Source of the DNA: CAYNHQ01 sp964397255 | Lineage (GTDB): Bacteria; Bdellovibrionota_G; JALEGL01; DATDPG01 | Direction of reading: 5' to 3' | Assembly: GCA_964397255.1 (NCBI GenBank) | Contig: CAYNHQ010000002.1 | Span: 372,001 to 436,000 of the forward strand | Length of the DNA stretch: 64,000 bases | In this document: positions 16,854-24,908 of the stretch, one piece after another | Layout of the letters: each line of letters begins with the position of its first letter | How positions within the stretch are numbered: the stretch's first letter is position 1 | Made by a program: the position numbers and the translations under genes | The notes under the pieces: generated by a model | Told to the model about the DNA's origin: nothing | Databases searched by the model: none | Seen by the model: only the letters and a program-made list of their open reading frames with translations

Positions 16854-18949
16854 TAATAGCTCCTCCGTGAGGCGTTCATTCGCCTTCGATGCAAGGCCAA
16901 GCCTAGCCCAGCCAAACTCATCAGGAGAAGCAGAGCCGAGCCCGAAGCAGCGCAACCACTGGTATCCGCAGGCACCACTTTGCTAAGCTGAAATGCGCCG
17001 AGATCGCAAAGGGCATTGGGTCGTTCCACGCCACGTGCGTCGGTTTTCTGGCATCCGTCGACACCCTTAGCCAGCGCGGGACTTCCGTCCGTCAACGCCA
17101 GGGTCTGATTGACGCTCTTAAGATTGGCACCTTGTTTAAGGCCATCATTATCCGCCAAGGCATCGGCGAACATCGGATCTTTGTTCGATAGGTTTGCCAT
17201 ATCGCCAAAGATTTCACAGCCCTTTTGGCTCCCGAGGATATTCGCGCCCTGAACCACGAACATATAATCATTGTTCGTGAAGTCGTTGTAACAGTCTGGT
17301 GCATCGTGAGCCGCGCTCGCGTCATGGTTTCCCTGAACGATCGAGTTCTTTATGGTCACGGTGTAGTAGTCATTATAGATACCCCCACCGTCACCCCCCG
17401 TAATTCCGCCCTTATTCGAGTCCGAAGTATTATCCGTCATCGTCACGTTGGAGAGCAGCGTGCCATAAGACGAACTGTAGATTCCTCCACCGTTTCCAGA
17501 GGCCGAGTTGCCGGTAAACGTCGTATTTGTCGCGACGAAGTTATAGTCATCGATGTAGACGCCGCCGCCCGAATTGTCATAGCTACCGTCGTCGCCGGTT
17601 GTGCTATTACCGCTAAAAAGGCTGTTGTTGATGTTCGTACTATAGTTGTAAGTGTAGAGTCCGCCCCCACCGGCAGTGGAATTATTCGAGCCGGTACCTG
17701 CAAGAGAGGCGTTGTTGAGGAATGAGACGTTGTCAAAGACAGCGCCGTAGCTGTCATAATCCATCACACCGCCTCCAGGGGAATCGCTGTCGGAGTTTGC
17801 GACGTTTCCTGAGATGACGCTGTTCACCACGGTGTCGGAATAGTCATCGTACATATAAATACCACCGCCACCTGAACTGTAGCTCGTGCCGCCATCTCGG
17901 TTGGCTACGTTGTTCGAAATGGTTGAGTTCATGATGTTGAGGCCACCTTCGTACGTGTAGATGCCTCCTCCACCGTTTGAAGATTCATTCGAATCGACCG
18001 TCGTGTTTAAGACAGTTAAATTGCCTTCATACATATAGAGACCACCACCGTCGTAGTCATCTTCCGTGGTCACATTCTTCGATACGGTCGAATCAACGAA
18101 AAGGTCACTGCTCTCTTCGTTGCCAAATCCTCCACCGTAGTACGTCGCTTTATTCTTTGTGATCTCCGAATTGCTGGCGGTCAGCGCACCGTAATAGTCA
18201 TAGATGCCACCGCCATAGTCCGACGTGTTATCCGAGAACGTCGAATTTGTGATTTCGTTCGCATTTTCGTATGTGTAGACGCCACCGCCGTAGCCACTGT
18301 CGGCGTGGTTCTTTGAGAACGTCGAATTTGTGATCGATACCGTGTCGTAACTATACGCATAGAGACCGCCACCGCTCGAGTTCGTTGTGTTTTGGTCAAC
18401 GGTGGAGTTGTCCACGACCAATCCGACCTCATCGGCAACGTAAATACCGCCGCCGTCCGAGGCCGCTTTGTTACCGACGATCTCGCTATCCCGCACGGTC
18501 AGCCAGCCGTTATACGAAACGTAAATGCCCCCACCCTGTGACGCGGTATTCCCGTTTCTTACGCTGACCCCCTGGAGGAGGAGCCCGGTCCCATCGTTGT
18601 TGTTATTCACGGTGAAAACCCGGTCATTCGTCTTTGCGCCATTTCCGTCGATGATGAGCTTGTCGGAGCCGGGGCCCGTAATCGTCATTGTTTTGTCAAT
18701 GTCCAAGTCGGCGAATCCATCCGCGTCGCTATCGGCGCCGCAGGGAGGATTCGGACATCCGGAAGGTTGAAGGCTGATCACACCGTTTACTTCGATGGAA
18801 ATCGTGTCCCCTTCTTTCGCGGAGTTGATGGCCTTACGGAGAGTTCCGCTGGAACCATCATCCGTTAGTTTCGTCACCTTAATAGTTGCTGCCTGTGAAG
18901 ACCCCACAAACAACAACAGGCCTGATACTGCCGCGAAAATATCTTTCAT
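16853..18949 (-). CDS. Secreted right-handed beta-helix protein with CTERM-like tail (copy 1)
   Basis: From ATG 18949 (GGAGG site upstream) it encodes 698 residues, the same length and layout as the downstream paralogue: signal peptide ending SSQA-A, KLTDDGSSGTLRKAINSAKEGD, acidic loop DSDADGFADLDID, around fifteen to twenty GGGIY/GGGLY coils rich in Asn, Ser, Asp and Tyr, and a tail of SGCAASG, hydrophobic helix and HRRRMNASRR. A longer frame to 19297 has no support. The 148 bp upstream are very AT-rich and probably hold the promoter for both copies. Role unknown; adhesion or surface structure is plausible. Confidence 0.85.
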   Translation of the reverse strand: MKDIFAAVSGLLLFVGSSQAATIKVTKLTDDGSSGTLRKAINSAKEGDTISIEVNGVISLQPSGCPNPPCGADSDADGFADLDIDKTMTITGPGSDKLIIDGNGAKTNDRVFTVNNNNDGTGLLLQGVSVRNGNTASQGGGIYVSYNGWLTVRDSEIVGNKAASDGGGIYVADEVGLVVDNSTVDQNTTNSSGGGLYAYSYDTVSITNSTFSKNHADSGYGGGVYTYENANEITNSTFSDNTSDYGGGIYDYYGALTASNSEITKNKATYYGGGFGNEESSDLFVDSTVSKNVTTEDDYDGGGLYMYEGNLTVLNTTVDSNESSNGGGGIYTYEGGLNIMNSTISNNVANRDGGTSYSSGGGGIYMYDDYSDTVVNSVISGNVANSDSDSPGGGVMDYDSYGAVFDNVSFLNNASLAGTGSNNSTAGGGGLYTYNYSTNINNSLFSGNSTTGDDGSYDNSGGGVYIDDYNFVATNTTFTGNSASGNGGGIYSSSYGTLLSNVTMTDNTSDSNKGGITGGDGGGIYNDYYTVTIKNSIVQGNHDASAAHDAPDCYNDFTNNDYMFVVQGANILGSQKGCEIFGDMANLSNKDPMFADALADNDGLKQGANLKSVNQTLALTDGSPALAKGVDGCQKTDARGVERPNALCDLGAFQLSKVVPADTSGCAASGSALLLLMSLAGLGLALHRRRMNASRRSY

Positions 18950-19097
18950 TCTGAATTTCCTCCGCGAAGGTAAACACTGGATAAAGATTCCGCCCCAACA
19001 AGAACTATTTTTTAAACACATTGTGTTTTGCGATACTAAGAATACTTTTTTGATAAGTAAAACTTTTTTTATTTTATTTTTTTTCGTTGAGCGCCGG
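18950..19097 (-). promoter_or_regulatory. AT-rich leader upstream of the beta-helix pair
   Basis: 148 bp between the RnfD-like stop and the first beta-helix start. On the minus strand it begins with long A-tracts (complement of 19050-19085), far more AT-rich than its surroundings. This resembles an UP-element-like region with a promoter for the paralogue pair, but I cannot fix -35/-10 boxes with confidence. Confidence 0.4.
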
Positions 19098-20774
19098 TCA
19101 CTCTCCTTCTGAAGAGGGCTGATTTTCGCAAGCGGGTTTGAAGCCTTTCGAACAAGCCAATTCAAATAATGAAGCAATTTCTGCGGATGGATCGATTTGC
19201 CCGAGCTTGGCATGTCCGATCCGCCCCTTTTGGTAAGCCTTTCCCAAAAGAAAGCACCCCTGCGGGTTTCCATTTTTCTTGCAAGACCTTTGCACACCCT
19301 CCAGGGTCAGCTTCTCATCTACCGGCTTCACACTATATAAAATGCTCTGCACCCCGGCATTCAAGCAGCCCTTTTCATAGCCGAGCAGACACGACCTGCC
19401 GAATGCTTTGGCCGAAACGGCATCACTCTGTTTTACGAATTTCCCTTCGGCGAATAGGACACCGCCATCGTTACAGGCTTTTCCGTTTCCTCTTCCGCAA
19501 GCGACGTCATACATTTTGACCAACCGGTGACAGCTCGCGAACTTCCCTTCATGGCAGGCCTTCACCCAAAATTCTGGATTTCTGCCAGGATAAGACTGAC
19601 CGATGAAACGGCTCCCCCACATCCCAAAGAAAAGAAGAATCCAGACCCCCATGTAGACGCGATTACGCACCGCAATAGGCGACGTCATCCCAAAGGTGGC
19701 CGCCCGCATGCGCTCGAGTTTCGGAGATTGGACGACTCGGTCGATATATCGAACCATTAAATTGAGAATCGGAACGGGGAGCAACTTATCGTAATGCCCA
19801 GGCACGCCAAACACGTCGAATAGAACGTAGAAAACTGTGACCAAGAGGCCGTAAAGGAGGCCGAAAATAAAGCGCCCGAGGTCGGTCTTCGGTGATGTCG
19901 CTGGATCGGTCACCAGCAAGTGCATGCCCAAGAAGACTGCGGCATGAATACCGGCATCAAAGAAGATATAGGTCCCGGTTACGCCTGTGTAGATCAAGTT
20001 GACGATGAGAAGCGAGACTGCCGCGCCCAATGTTGTCAGCGTCACATAGAATAGCGACTGAACCACCATTCCGAGCAGAAAAATGAACGGGAAAATGAAG
20101 GGGGGATTAAAGAACGTCCGTGCGATTTCTGGTCCCTGCGTCGTATCCGTCTTACCGGTCACTAATAGAAGGAGCGAGAATAGGGAGAGTGAGAGGGCGG
20201 AAGGGTTGAAAATGTGCGCCTTACGGCCGTCCTTTTGCCAGGTAATGAACTCCTTTCCCAGAAATCCGATACTGATCATCAAGAACTGAAAGACGAACAA
20301 GTCGTCCGCAAACCAAAGGAAAAGATTCGTCGAAAAAATGATGGGAAAAACGCCCATTCCGACCAGCCATTTGTCTCCCCGACTCCAGGAGAGCAAAGCG
20401 ACAAAAGCGTAGGAAAAGGCAATCTGCGCGAAGAGAAGCGGGAAGTAGCTATAAACCGGACGCCAGTAGTATCCCCAGTAAAGGTACATCGACATATGCA
20501 TGACGGCTTGGACGTAGTGCACTTTGATGAACTTTCGTTCGATCGTAAGCATTCGCCCATTCTTTTGAGCCGTGTACGCCAGCCACGCCCACCATCCGAG
20601 CAGGACAATGCCCGCAGAGACAAAGGAGATCGTAAGATTCAGATTGTTGTGAATCCGTGGAAAGAGCAGGAACAAGAAGAACATGCCGGTAAATGCAAAC
20701 GGCACCGAGAGGTTCTTTAAGAGGGAATAGTTTGGGTCCGACTTTTGTGGAGACAGCGCGTTCGTCGACAACAT
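19098..20774 (-). CDS. RnfD/NqrB-like membrane protein fused to Cys-rich Sel1-like repeats
   Basis: About 558 residues from ATG 20774 (a TTG at 20792 is possible). Residues ~1-400 contain ten or so membrane helices with the NQR2/RnfD/RnfE markers HIFNPSALSLSL and DPATSPKTDLGRFIFGLLYG. The C-terminal ~150 residues are soluble with regularly spaced Cys pairs (ACHEGKFASCHRLV, ACGRGNGKACNDG, SCLLGYEKGCLNAG, SCKKNGNPQGCFLLG, ACSKGFKPACEN), the pattern of Cys-rich Sel1/HcpA repeats that form disulfides outside the cytoplasm. No other Rnf/Nqr subunits are nearby. The RnfD-type FMN-threonine motif is not obvious. Confidence 0.82.
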   Translation of the reverse strand: MLSTNALSPQKSDPNYSLLKNLSVPFAFTGMFFLFLLFPRIHNNLNLTISFVSAGIVLLGWWAWLAYTAQKNGRMLTIERKFIKVHYVQAVMHMSMYLYWGYYWRPVYSYFPLLFAQIAFSYAFVALLSWSRGDKWLVGMGVFPIIFSTNLFLWFADDLFVFQFLMISIGFLGKEFITWQKDGRKAHIFNPSALSLSLFSLLLLVTGKTDTTQGPEIARTFFNPPFIFPFIFLLGMVVQSLFYVTLTTLGAAVSLLIVNLIYTGVTGTYIFFDAGIHAAVFLGMHLLVTDPATSPKTDLGRFIFGLLYGLLVTVFYVLFDVFGVPGHYDKLLPVPILNLMVRYIDRVVQSPKLERMRAATFGMTSPIAVRNRVYMGVWILLFFGMWGSRFIGQSYPGRNPEFWVKACHEGKFASCHRLVKMYDVACGRGNGKACNDGGVLFAEGKFVKQSDAVSAKAFGRSCLLGYEKGCLNAGVQSILYSVKPVDEKLTLEGVQRSCKKNGNPQGCFLLGKAYQKGRIGHAKLGQIDPSAEIASLFELACSKGFKPACENQPSSEGE

Positions 20775-20845
20775 AAGAGTTAAGGGTCGCAACCTGGCAT
20801 TTCAGTCGAATTTTGTAAAGACTTTTTCCATAAAAAATGCTTTGA

Positions 20846-22282
20846 ATGCTGCCTTTAATCATGAAGAAAGCGTTTCACAACCTGGCCGTCTACGCGGCGA
20901 TCGTCGGCAGTGCCCTATTTGCCCTCACTCTCATCCTAAAGTACGGGCCAGGCACTGAGTTCGCTCCAAATGGAGTGGCGATGCCGACCCATCCAACTTT
21001 TCTCCATGATGTAGTGCGTAATTTGGAGCAACCGATCACCTTGCTTTTCTTTCAACTGCTTGTTGTGCTTATTTTTTCCCGTCTCTGCATCCTTCTTTTT
21101 CGGAAAGTCGGCCAAACCCAGGTCATCGGCGAAATCTTTGCCGGTCTTATTCTGGGCAAATCGCTCTTCGGTTATTTTTGGCCCGCTGGCTTCCATTACG
21201 TCTTTCCGGAAACATCGATGCCTCGCCTCTATTTGTTGAGTCAAATCGGCTTGGTTTTTTTTATGTTCGTGGTCGGCCTGGAGCTCAATTTGAAGACACT
21301 CCGGAAGCATGCGACGGCAGCGGTGCTGGTTTCTCACGGGAGTATCGTGGTCCCGTTCGTACTCGGGGCCGCGCTATCGATGCTCTTATATAAAGATTAC
21401 GCCCCCAAGGGTGTCGCCTTTACTTCCTTCTCGCTTTTTATGGGAATCGCCATGAGCATTACCGCGTTTCCGGTCCTCGCCCGAATCTTAAAAGACAGAG
21501 ATCTCACTCACACCCCGCTCGGAACCATGGCGCTCACCTGCGCTGCGGTAGATGACGTCACTGCATGGTGCATTCTCGCGGCGGTGATCGGCATCGTGAA
21601 AGCGGGGAGCTTACGTTCGGCCGGAGGGGTGTTGGCCTTGTCCTCTACGTATATGTTACTCATGATGAAGGCCGTTCGCCCATGCGTCGCACGTTTCATG
21701 CGACCGAAGGCCGACGGGACCTACCGGCGTGAACAGTTCGCATTGGTCTTTCTTGTAGTTCTCGGATCGGCGTTTGTAACCGAAACCATCGGTATCCACG
21801 CGCTCTTCGGCGCCTTCGTGGCGGGTACGATCATGCCAACCAGCCTCTCGTTCCGGAAGAATGTGATTCAGCGAGTGGGAGATTTAACCTCAGTGACTCT
21901 CTTGCCACTTTTTTTCACCTTCACCGGTATCCGCACGCAAATGGGTCTTCTCAACGAGGCATCGGCTTGGGGCGTGTGCGCGCTCATCATCCTTACGGCG
22001 ATTGTAGGGAAGATGTGTGGAAGCGCAGGCGCTGCGCGCTTTTCGGGGCTTTCTTGGCGAGAGTCGATTTCAATCGGAGCCCTCATGAACACGAGGGGGT
22101 TAATGGAGTTGGTGGTGCTCAATATTGGTTTTGACTTAGGGATTCTCTCTCCGGTGGTTTTCTCCATGATGGTGGTGATGGCACTCGTGACGACAGTCAT
22201 GACCGCGCCCCTTCTCGCGATATTCTTCCCCAAGGAATCCAAAGTTTCAAACGTAATGCTCGTCTCTGAAGGCTCGGAATAA
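20846..22282 (+). CDS. CPA2-family cation:proton antiporter (Kef/NapA type)
   Basis: 478 residues (ATG 20846, or ATG 20861 giving MKKAFHNLAV). About 13 membrane helices with CPA2 signatures: GQTQVIGEIFAGLILGKSLFG, GLELNLKTLRKHATAA, AMSITAFPVLARILKDR, the paired acidic site CAAVDDVTAWCILAAV, HALFGAFVAGTIMP and ALMNTRGLMELVVLNIG. No RCK/TrkA regulatory domain follows, so it is the short form. It should exchange Na+ or K+ for protons at the inner membrane. It is divergent from the RnfD-like gene. Confidence 0.92.
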   Translation: MLPLIMKKAFHNLAVYAAIVGSALFALTLILKYGPGTEFAPNGVAMPTHPTFLHDVVRNLEQPITLLFFQLLVVLIFSRLCILLFRKVGQTQVIGEIFAGLILGKSLFGYFWPAGFHYVFPETSMPRLYLLSQIGLVFFMFVVGLELNLKTLRKHATAAVLVSHGSIVVPFVLGAALSMLLYKDYAPKGVAFTSFSLFMGIAMSITAFPVLARILKDRDLTHTPLGTMALTCAAVDDVTAWCILAAVIGIVKAGSLRSAGGVLALSSTYMLLMMKAVRPCVARFMRPKADGTYRREQFALVFLVVLGSAFVTETIGIHALFGAFVAGTIMPTSLSFRKNVIQRVGDLTSVTLLPLFFTFTGIRTQMGLLNEASAWGVCALIILTAIVGKMCGSAGAARFSGLSWRESISIGALMNTRGLMELVVLNIGFDLGILSPVVFSMMVVMALVTTVMTAPLLAIFFPKESKVSNVMLVSEGSE

Positions 22283-22309
22283 TATATTGATATTATTCAA
22301 TATATATAC

Positions 22310-22368
22310 ATATTGTTAACCTTGTAACCAATAGTTAACTAGTGTTAACTTAAATCAATATGGTTAAC
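22310..22368 (+). promoter_or_regulatory. Helically phased GTTAAC operator array before the HTH/Doc module
   Basis: Four exact GTTAAC palindromes at 22315-22320, 22334-22339, 22344-22349 and 22363-22368, plus a GTAAC at 22324, fall at about 9-10 bp multiples. The last one lies inside codons 2-3 of the HTH gene. The preceding 40 bp are almost pure A/T. This looks like a cooperative operator bound by the HTH antitoxin for conditional repression. Confidence 0.6.
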
Positions 22369-22623
22369 AATACGAAGAAAATCCTTCTTTCCACAAGTGA
22401 GGCCGCCAAGGTTCTGGGGATTAGCCGCATTGCCGTATTTAAGAAAATAAAGAACGGTCAGCTGCGAGCCGAGAAGATCGCAGGGCGTTACGTCATCGAT
22501 CCGGATCTTCTCGGAATCTCCTATAAAAAACTGGACGCGGCTGACAAGAGACGAATTCGTCTGGCGGTGACAAAAGTTCTAAAGGAATACGGCGACGTGA
22601 TTAAAAAGCTGGGCGATGAATGA
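22360..22623 (+). CDS. HTH (MerR/excisionase-fold) DNA-binding protein, probable antitoxin
   Basis: 87 residues. An excisionase-type winged HTH occupies residues ~8-50 (LLSTSEAAKVLGISRIAVFKKIKNGQLRAEKIAGRYVIDPDLL), followed by a Lys-rich helical tail (RLAVTKVLKEYGDVIKKLGDE) that could neutralise a partner. Its stop overlaps the Doc start by 4 bp (ATGA). The phased GTTAAC sites on its start are consistent with autoregulation. It should be the antitoxin and repressor of the Doc toxin. Confidence 0.85.
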   Translation: MVNNTKKILLSTSEAAKVLGISRIAVFKKIKNGQLRAEKIAGRYVIDPDLLGISYKKLDAADKRRIRLAVTKVLKEYGDVIKKLGDE

Positions 22624-23042
22624 TTCACAAGTTATCCGTCAATGAGGTTCAGCACATCGCGTTTGAATTGGCGAACCAATTGATGAAGTGGAGTGAGCCC
22701 ATTCCTGCGTTCGAAACACGTTACCCGGGGCGGCTAGAGAGCTGCTTATCCACACCCTTTCAAACTTTCGACAGAAAAGATCTATACAAACAACTGACCG
22801 AAAAGGCCGCCGTGTTGTTCTATCTGATGATCAAAAATCACCCATTTGAAAATGGCAACAAGCGTATTGCCGTCACGACCCTTCTTTGTTTTCTCTCTTT
22901 TAACAAGAGATGGCTTCGGGTGGAGCACGCAGACTTATACAAACTCGCTGTGAGCGTGGCCGAAAGCGATCCTTATTATAAGGACCAAATCACCCTGATC
23001 ATCAAACGCTTTATCGAACGTCATATGATCCCAGTCAGATGA
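22620..23042 (+). CDS. Fic/DOC-family toxin
   Basis: 140 residues, typical Doc length. The Fic core motif is HPFENGNKR at residues 74-82. The GNKR form is that of Doc-type proteins, which phosphorylate EF-Tu, rather than the GNGR of AMPylating Fic enzymes. The N-terminal helices fit the Doc fold. It overlaps the HTH gene by 4 bp. The complete catalytic motif suggests an active toxin; the target is inferred from the family. Confidence 0.87.
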   Translation: MIHKLSVNEVQHIAFELANQLMKWSEPIPAFETRYPGRLESCLSTPFQTFDRKDLYKQLTEKAAVLFYLMIKNHPFENGNKRIAVTTLLCFLSFNKRWLRVEHADLYKLAVSVAESDPYYKDQITLIIKRFIERHMIPVR

Positions 23043-23110
23043 AAGGAGTGCGCGACTCGATGCGGGAAGCCGAAAGGAAAATTAGCGGAAATATAAAAAA
23101 CGGTTGCGGC

Positions 23111-23689
23111 TTAATTCTTTTGCTTATCGGCCCATACCTTAAGCGCTGCGATGAGCGCGGATTCGTTTTCCTTGGCCATTATTTCATCCGCTTCGACGAG
23201 GGCTTGCTCAACGTCGGCTTGCGTTTGCTTTTGTTCATCCGGGTTGTACTCAAACCATATGCCCTGAACCATCAACTCGTGTGATTTCTTTTTATTTTGC
23301 ACTCCGTCGCGGAAGTACTGAACGGCAGTTTTTTCATCCGTATGTATAGCCTTGATCGCTTGATGAGTTTGTGTGGCGCCCAAATTATAGAGAGCCTCGG
23401 TAAAATCCGGTTTGATTTCTACAGCGACTTTCAAGAGCCTGGCCGCTTCGTCGAAATTCGAATCCCAAACCGCATCCTTTGCATTGTCATATGCAGCCAT
23501 CGCTTCAGCCGGGACTTTCGGATTTCGCGCAGGAGAACTATTCGCTTCATAATTTTTTGCCACGGAATAACCGTACCTTGGATCAGACGATTTTGGTTGG
23601 TACGGCCGTCTTTGATACCAGCGCCAGCCAAACCAACTCAGTCCCGCGAGCACAGCAATTGTCAAAATCAGACTCGTCGCCTGTCTCAT
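23111..23689 (-). CDS. Membrane-anchored TPR protein
   Basis: 192 residues: an N-terminal anchor (SLILTIAVLAGLSWFGWRWYQ), a short Pro-rich linker, and two to three TPR-like helix pairs (EAMAAYDNAKDAVWDSNFDEAARLLKVAVEIKPDFTEALYNLGATQ, TDEKTAVQYFRDGVQNK). No enzymatic motif. It is convergent with the Doc gene (68 bp apart). Function unknown. Confidence 0.75.
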   Translation of the reverse strand: MRQATSLILTIAVLAGLSWFGWRWYQRRPYQPKSSDPRYGYSVAKNYEANSSPARNPKVPAEAMAAYDNAKDAVWDSNFDEAARLLKVAVEIKPDFTEALYNLGATQTHQAIKAIHTDEKTAVQYFRDGVQNKKKSHELMVQGIWFEYNPDEQKQTQADVEQALVEADEIMAKENESALIAALKVWADKQKN

Positions 23690-23741
23690 ACTATTGAGAA
23701 TTCTTACATCAGCTGGAGAACCCTATGTGACCATGCATCGT

Positions 23742-24278
23742 TCACACAACTGGAATTTTCCCTTCCAGAATTTCCGAAGTGGACACCACCTTTGCGAAGG
23801 AGCTGATAATGTCAACGGCATGTTTGTGTAATGATTCCTCGTCGAATTGTTCACTACGCTTCGCACAGGAAGCATCGCTTACAAATATAAATCTCTGTCC
23901 TCGGTGGTAACCATCAATGATCGTAGCAAGACAGCATTTTGTGGAACCGTACCCCGTAATTACAACGTCTTCTTTTTTGGACTGGCCAAGTCTTTCGACG
24001 AACTCCTTTAAGGAATAGCATGAGTAATCACTCTTTACGAATTCTGCCTCCCCTGGCTTGGGTTCGAAACCAGCTATGAATTGCGAATATGGCGATTTAT
24101 TTCCAAATAAGTCGCCGTCTTGAATATGTCGTACGTGATATACTTTCCAGTCTTTTTTCCTGGCGTAGCCCAAAATTTTCTTGGCATTTTGGAGAGAACT
24201 TTGGATGCCTCTAATCCAGTAAGAACGTCCTTCCGTTTCGTATTCCTTTTGAATATCAATGTTCACGAGTACGGGCAT
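23742..24278 (-). CDS. Isochorismatase-fold cysteine hydrolase
   Basis: 178 residues with the catalytic triad of the family: Asp8 (VNIDIQ), Lys82 (EFVKSDYSC) and Cys115 in GSTKCCLATIIDGYHRG, followed by the usual FVSDASCAKR. Related enzymes hydrolyse nicotinamide, carbamoyl compounds or isochorismate. The substrate cannot be told from these motifs. It lies at the left end of the mosaic region, about 50 bp downstream of a tRNA-Glu fragment (24329-24348). Confidence 0.85.
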   Translation of the reverse strand: MPVLVNIDIQKEYETEGRSYWIRGIQSSLQNAKKILGYARKKDWKVYHVRHIQDGDLFGNKSPYSQFIAGFEPKPGEAEFVKSDYSCYSLKEFVERLGQSKKEDVVITGYGSTKCCLATIIDGYHRGQRFIFVSDASCAKRSEQFDEESLHKHAVDIISSFAKVVSTSEILEGKIPVV

Positions 24279-24328
24279 TGAGCGTTACGTTTCGTTACAT
24301 CTTTATCATTCCTATATGTCAACAAAAG

Positions 24329-24472
24329 TTTGGCGTCCCCGACGGATTGATGCGCTCACGCGCATGCCAATGTGGGGAAACCTCCTCGCGCCCGCAAAGC
24401 GGGCACCCGCTCGGAGGTAACATTATATATATTCATTGTCGAACCCGTGTTACCACCGTGAAAGGACGATGT
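24329..24472 (-). pseudogene. Split tRNA-Glu remnant with a 90-nt insert in the T-loop
   Basis: 24439-24472 matches 34 nt of tRNA-Glu (35110-35143) with 2 mismatches, covering the anticodon arm, variable region and 5' half of the T-arm. 24329-24348 matches the tRNA 3' end (TTTGGCGTCCCCGACGG, one G missing before ATT). Between them, exactly in the T-loop, lie 90 nt (24349-24438) with two hairpins: ATGCGC/GCGCAT (24350-24365) and GCCCGC/GCGGGC (24390-24404) inside a CCTCC/GGAGG clamp. The 5' third of the tRNA is absent, so it cannot be functional as it stands. Confidence 0.7.
24402..24443. repeat. Direct repeat copy A: GGAGGTAACATTA block joined to a tRNA-Glu T-arm
   Basis: GGCACCCGCTCGGAGG then TAACATTA, an 8-9 nt AT insertion, then CATTGTCGAACCCGT. 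The same sequence without the AT insertion is at 28066-28104. Both copies fuse this non-tRNA block to the T-arm sequence TCGAACCCGT of tRNA-Glu. Confidence 0.75.
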
Positions 24473-24494
24473 AACGAGCCAGGCGAAAATGGCA

Positions 24495-24908
24495 TTACAG
24501 CGTTCGCTCTTTTTCTTGGATTGTGGTGACAAGTTCACGGAATGCCTGAACGTATTTTGATTTAATTTTTGCTACCAATTCCTCGGCCTTTTTCTTGTCG
24601 TACGTGTGGGTGGTGAGATTTCGGGCGTCGAGAATATCCAACCATAAGGCTTCATCCGTAAGTAATTTCGCTTTATAGGCTGCTTTGTAGACTTCGCGAG
24701 GCGAGTTCTCATCGTAGCCTAGAGTCTCGAGAAGACGTCGCAGCGTCTTCCAACTCAGTTCAAACACGAATTCAAAACTTTTAATCACTCCTGCAACATC
24801 ACGCTCTTCGACGATCGGGCTTTTCAGAGCTCTTTCCAAGCTGTCTTGAGCTTTTTCAAATTTCTCAAGACTATCATTTACGCGCGTGAGATTCGGTTTT
24901 TGACTCAT
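24495..24908 (-). CDS. HepT-like HEPN protein (HI0074 family), probable toxin
   Basis: About 137 residues from ATG 24908. All-helical HI0074/NTSB family (SFEFVFELSWKTLRRLLETLGYDENSPREV, ALWLDILDARNLTTHTYD). Arg96, His101 and Tyr103 form R-X4-H-X-Y, the ribonuclease motif of HEPN toxins such as HepT. It is encoded directly after, and overlapping, the MntA-like nucleotidyltransferase gene, as in type VII toxin-antitoxin pairs. The toxin role is inferred from motif and pairing. Confidence 0.87.
   Translation of the reverse strand: MSQKPNLTRVNDSLEKFEKAQDSLERALKSPIVEERDVAGVIKSFEFVFELSWKTLRRLLETLGYDENSPREVYKAAYKAKLLTDEALWLDILDARNLTTHTYDKKKAEELVAKIKSKYVQAFRELVTTIQEKERTL

Noticed and set aside
15084..18770. 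Long frames antisense to the beta-helix genes
   Set aside because: They are produced by the regular repeat composition of the minus-strand genes; no starts, motifs or composition support them.
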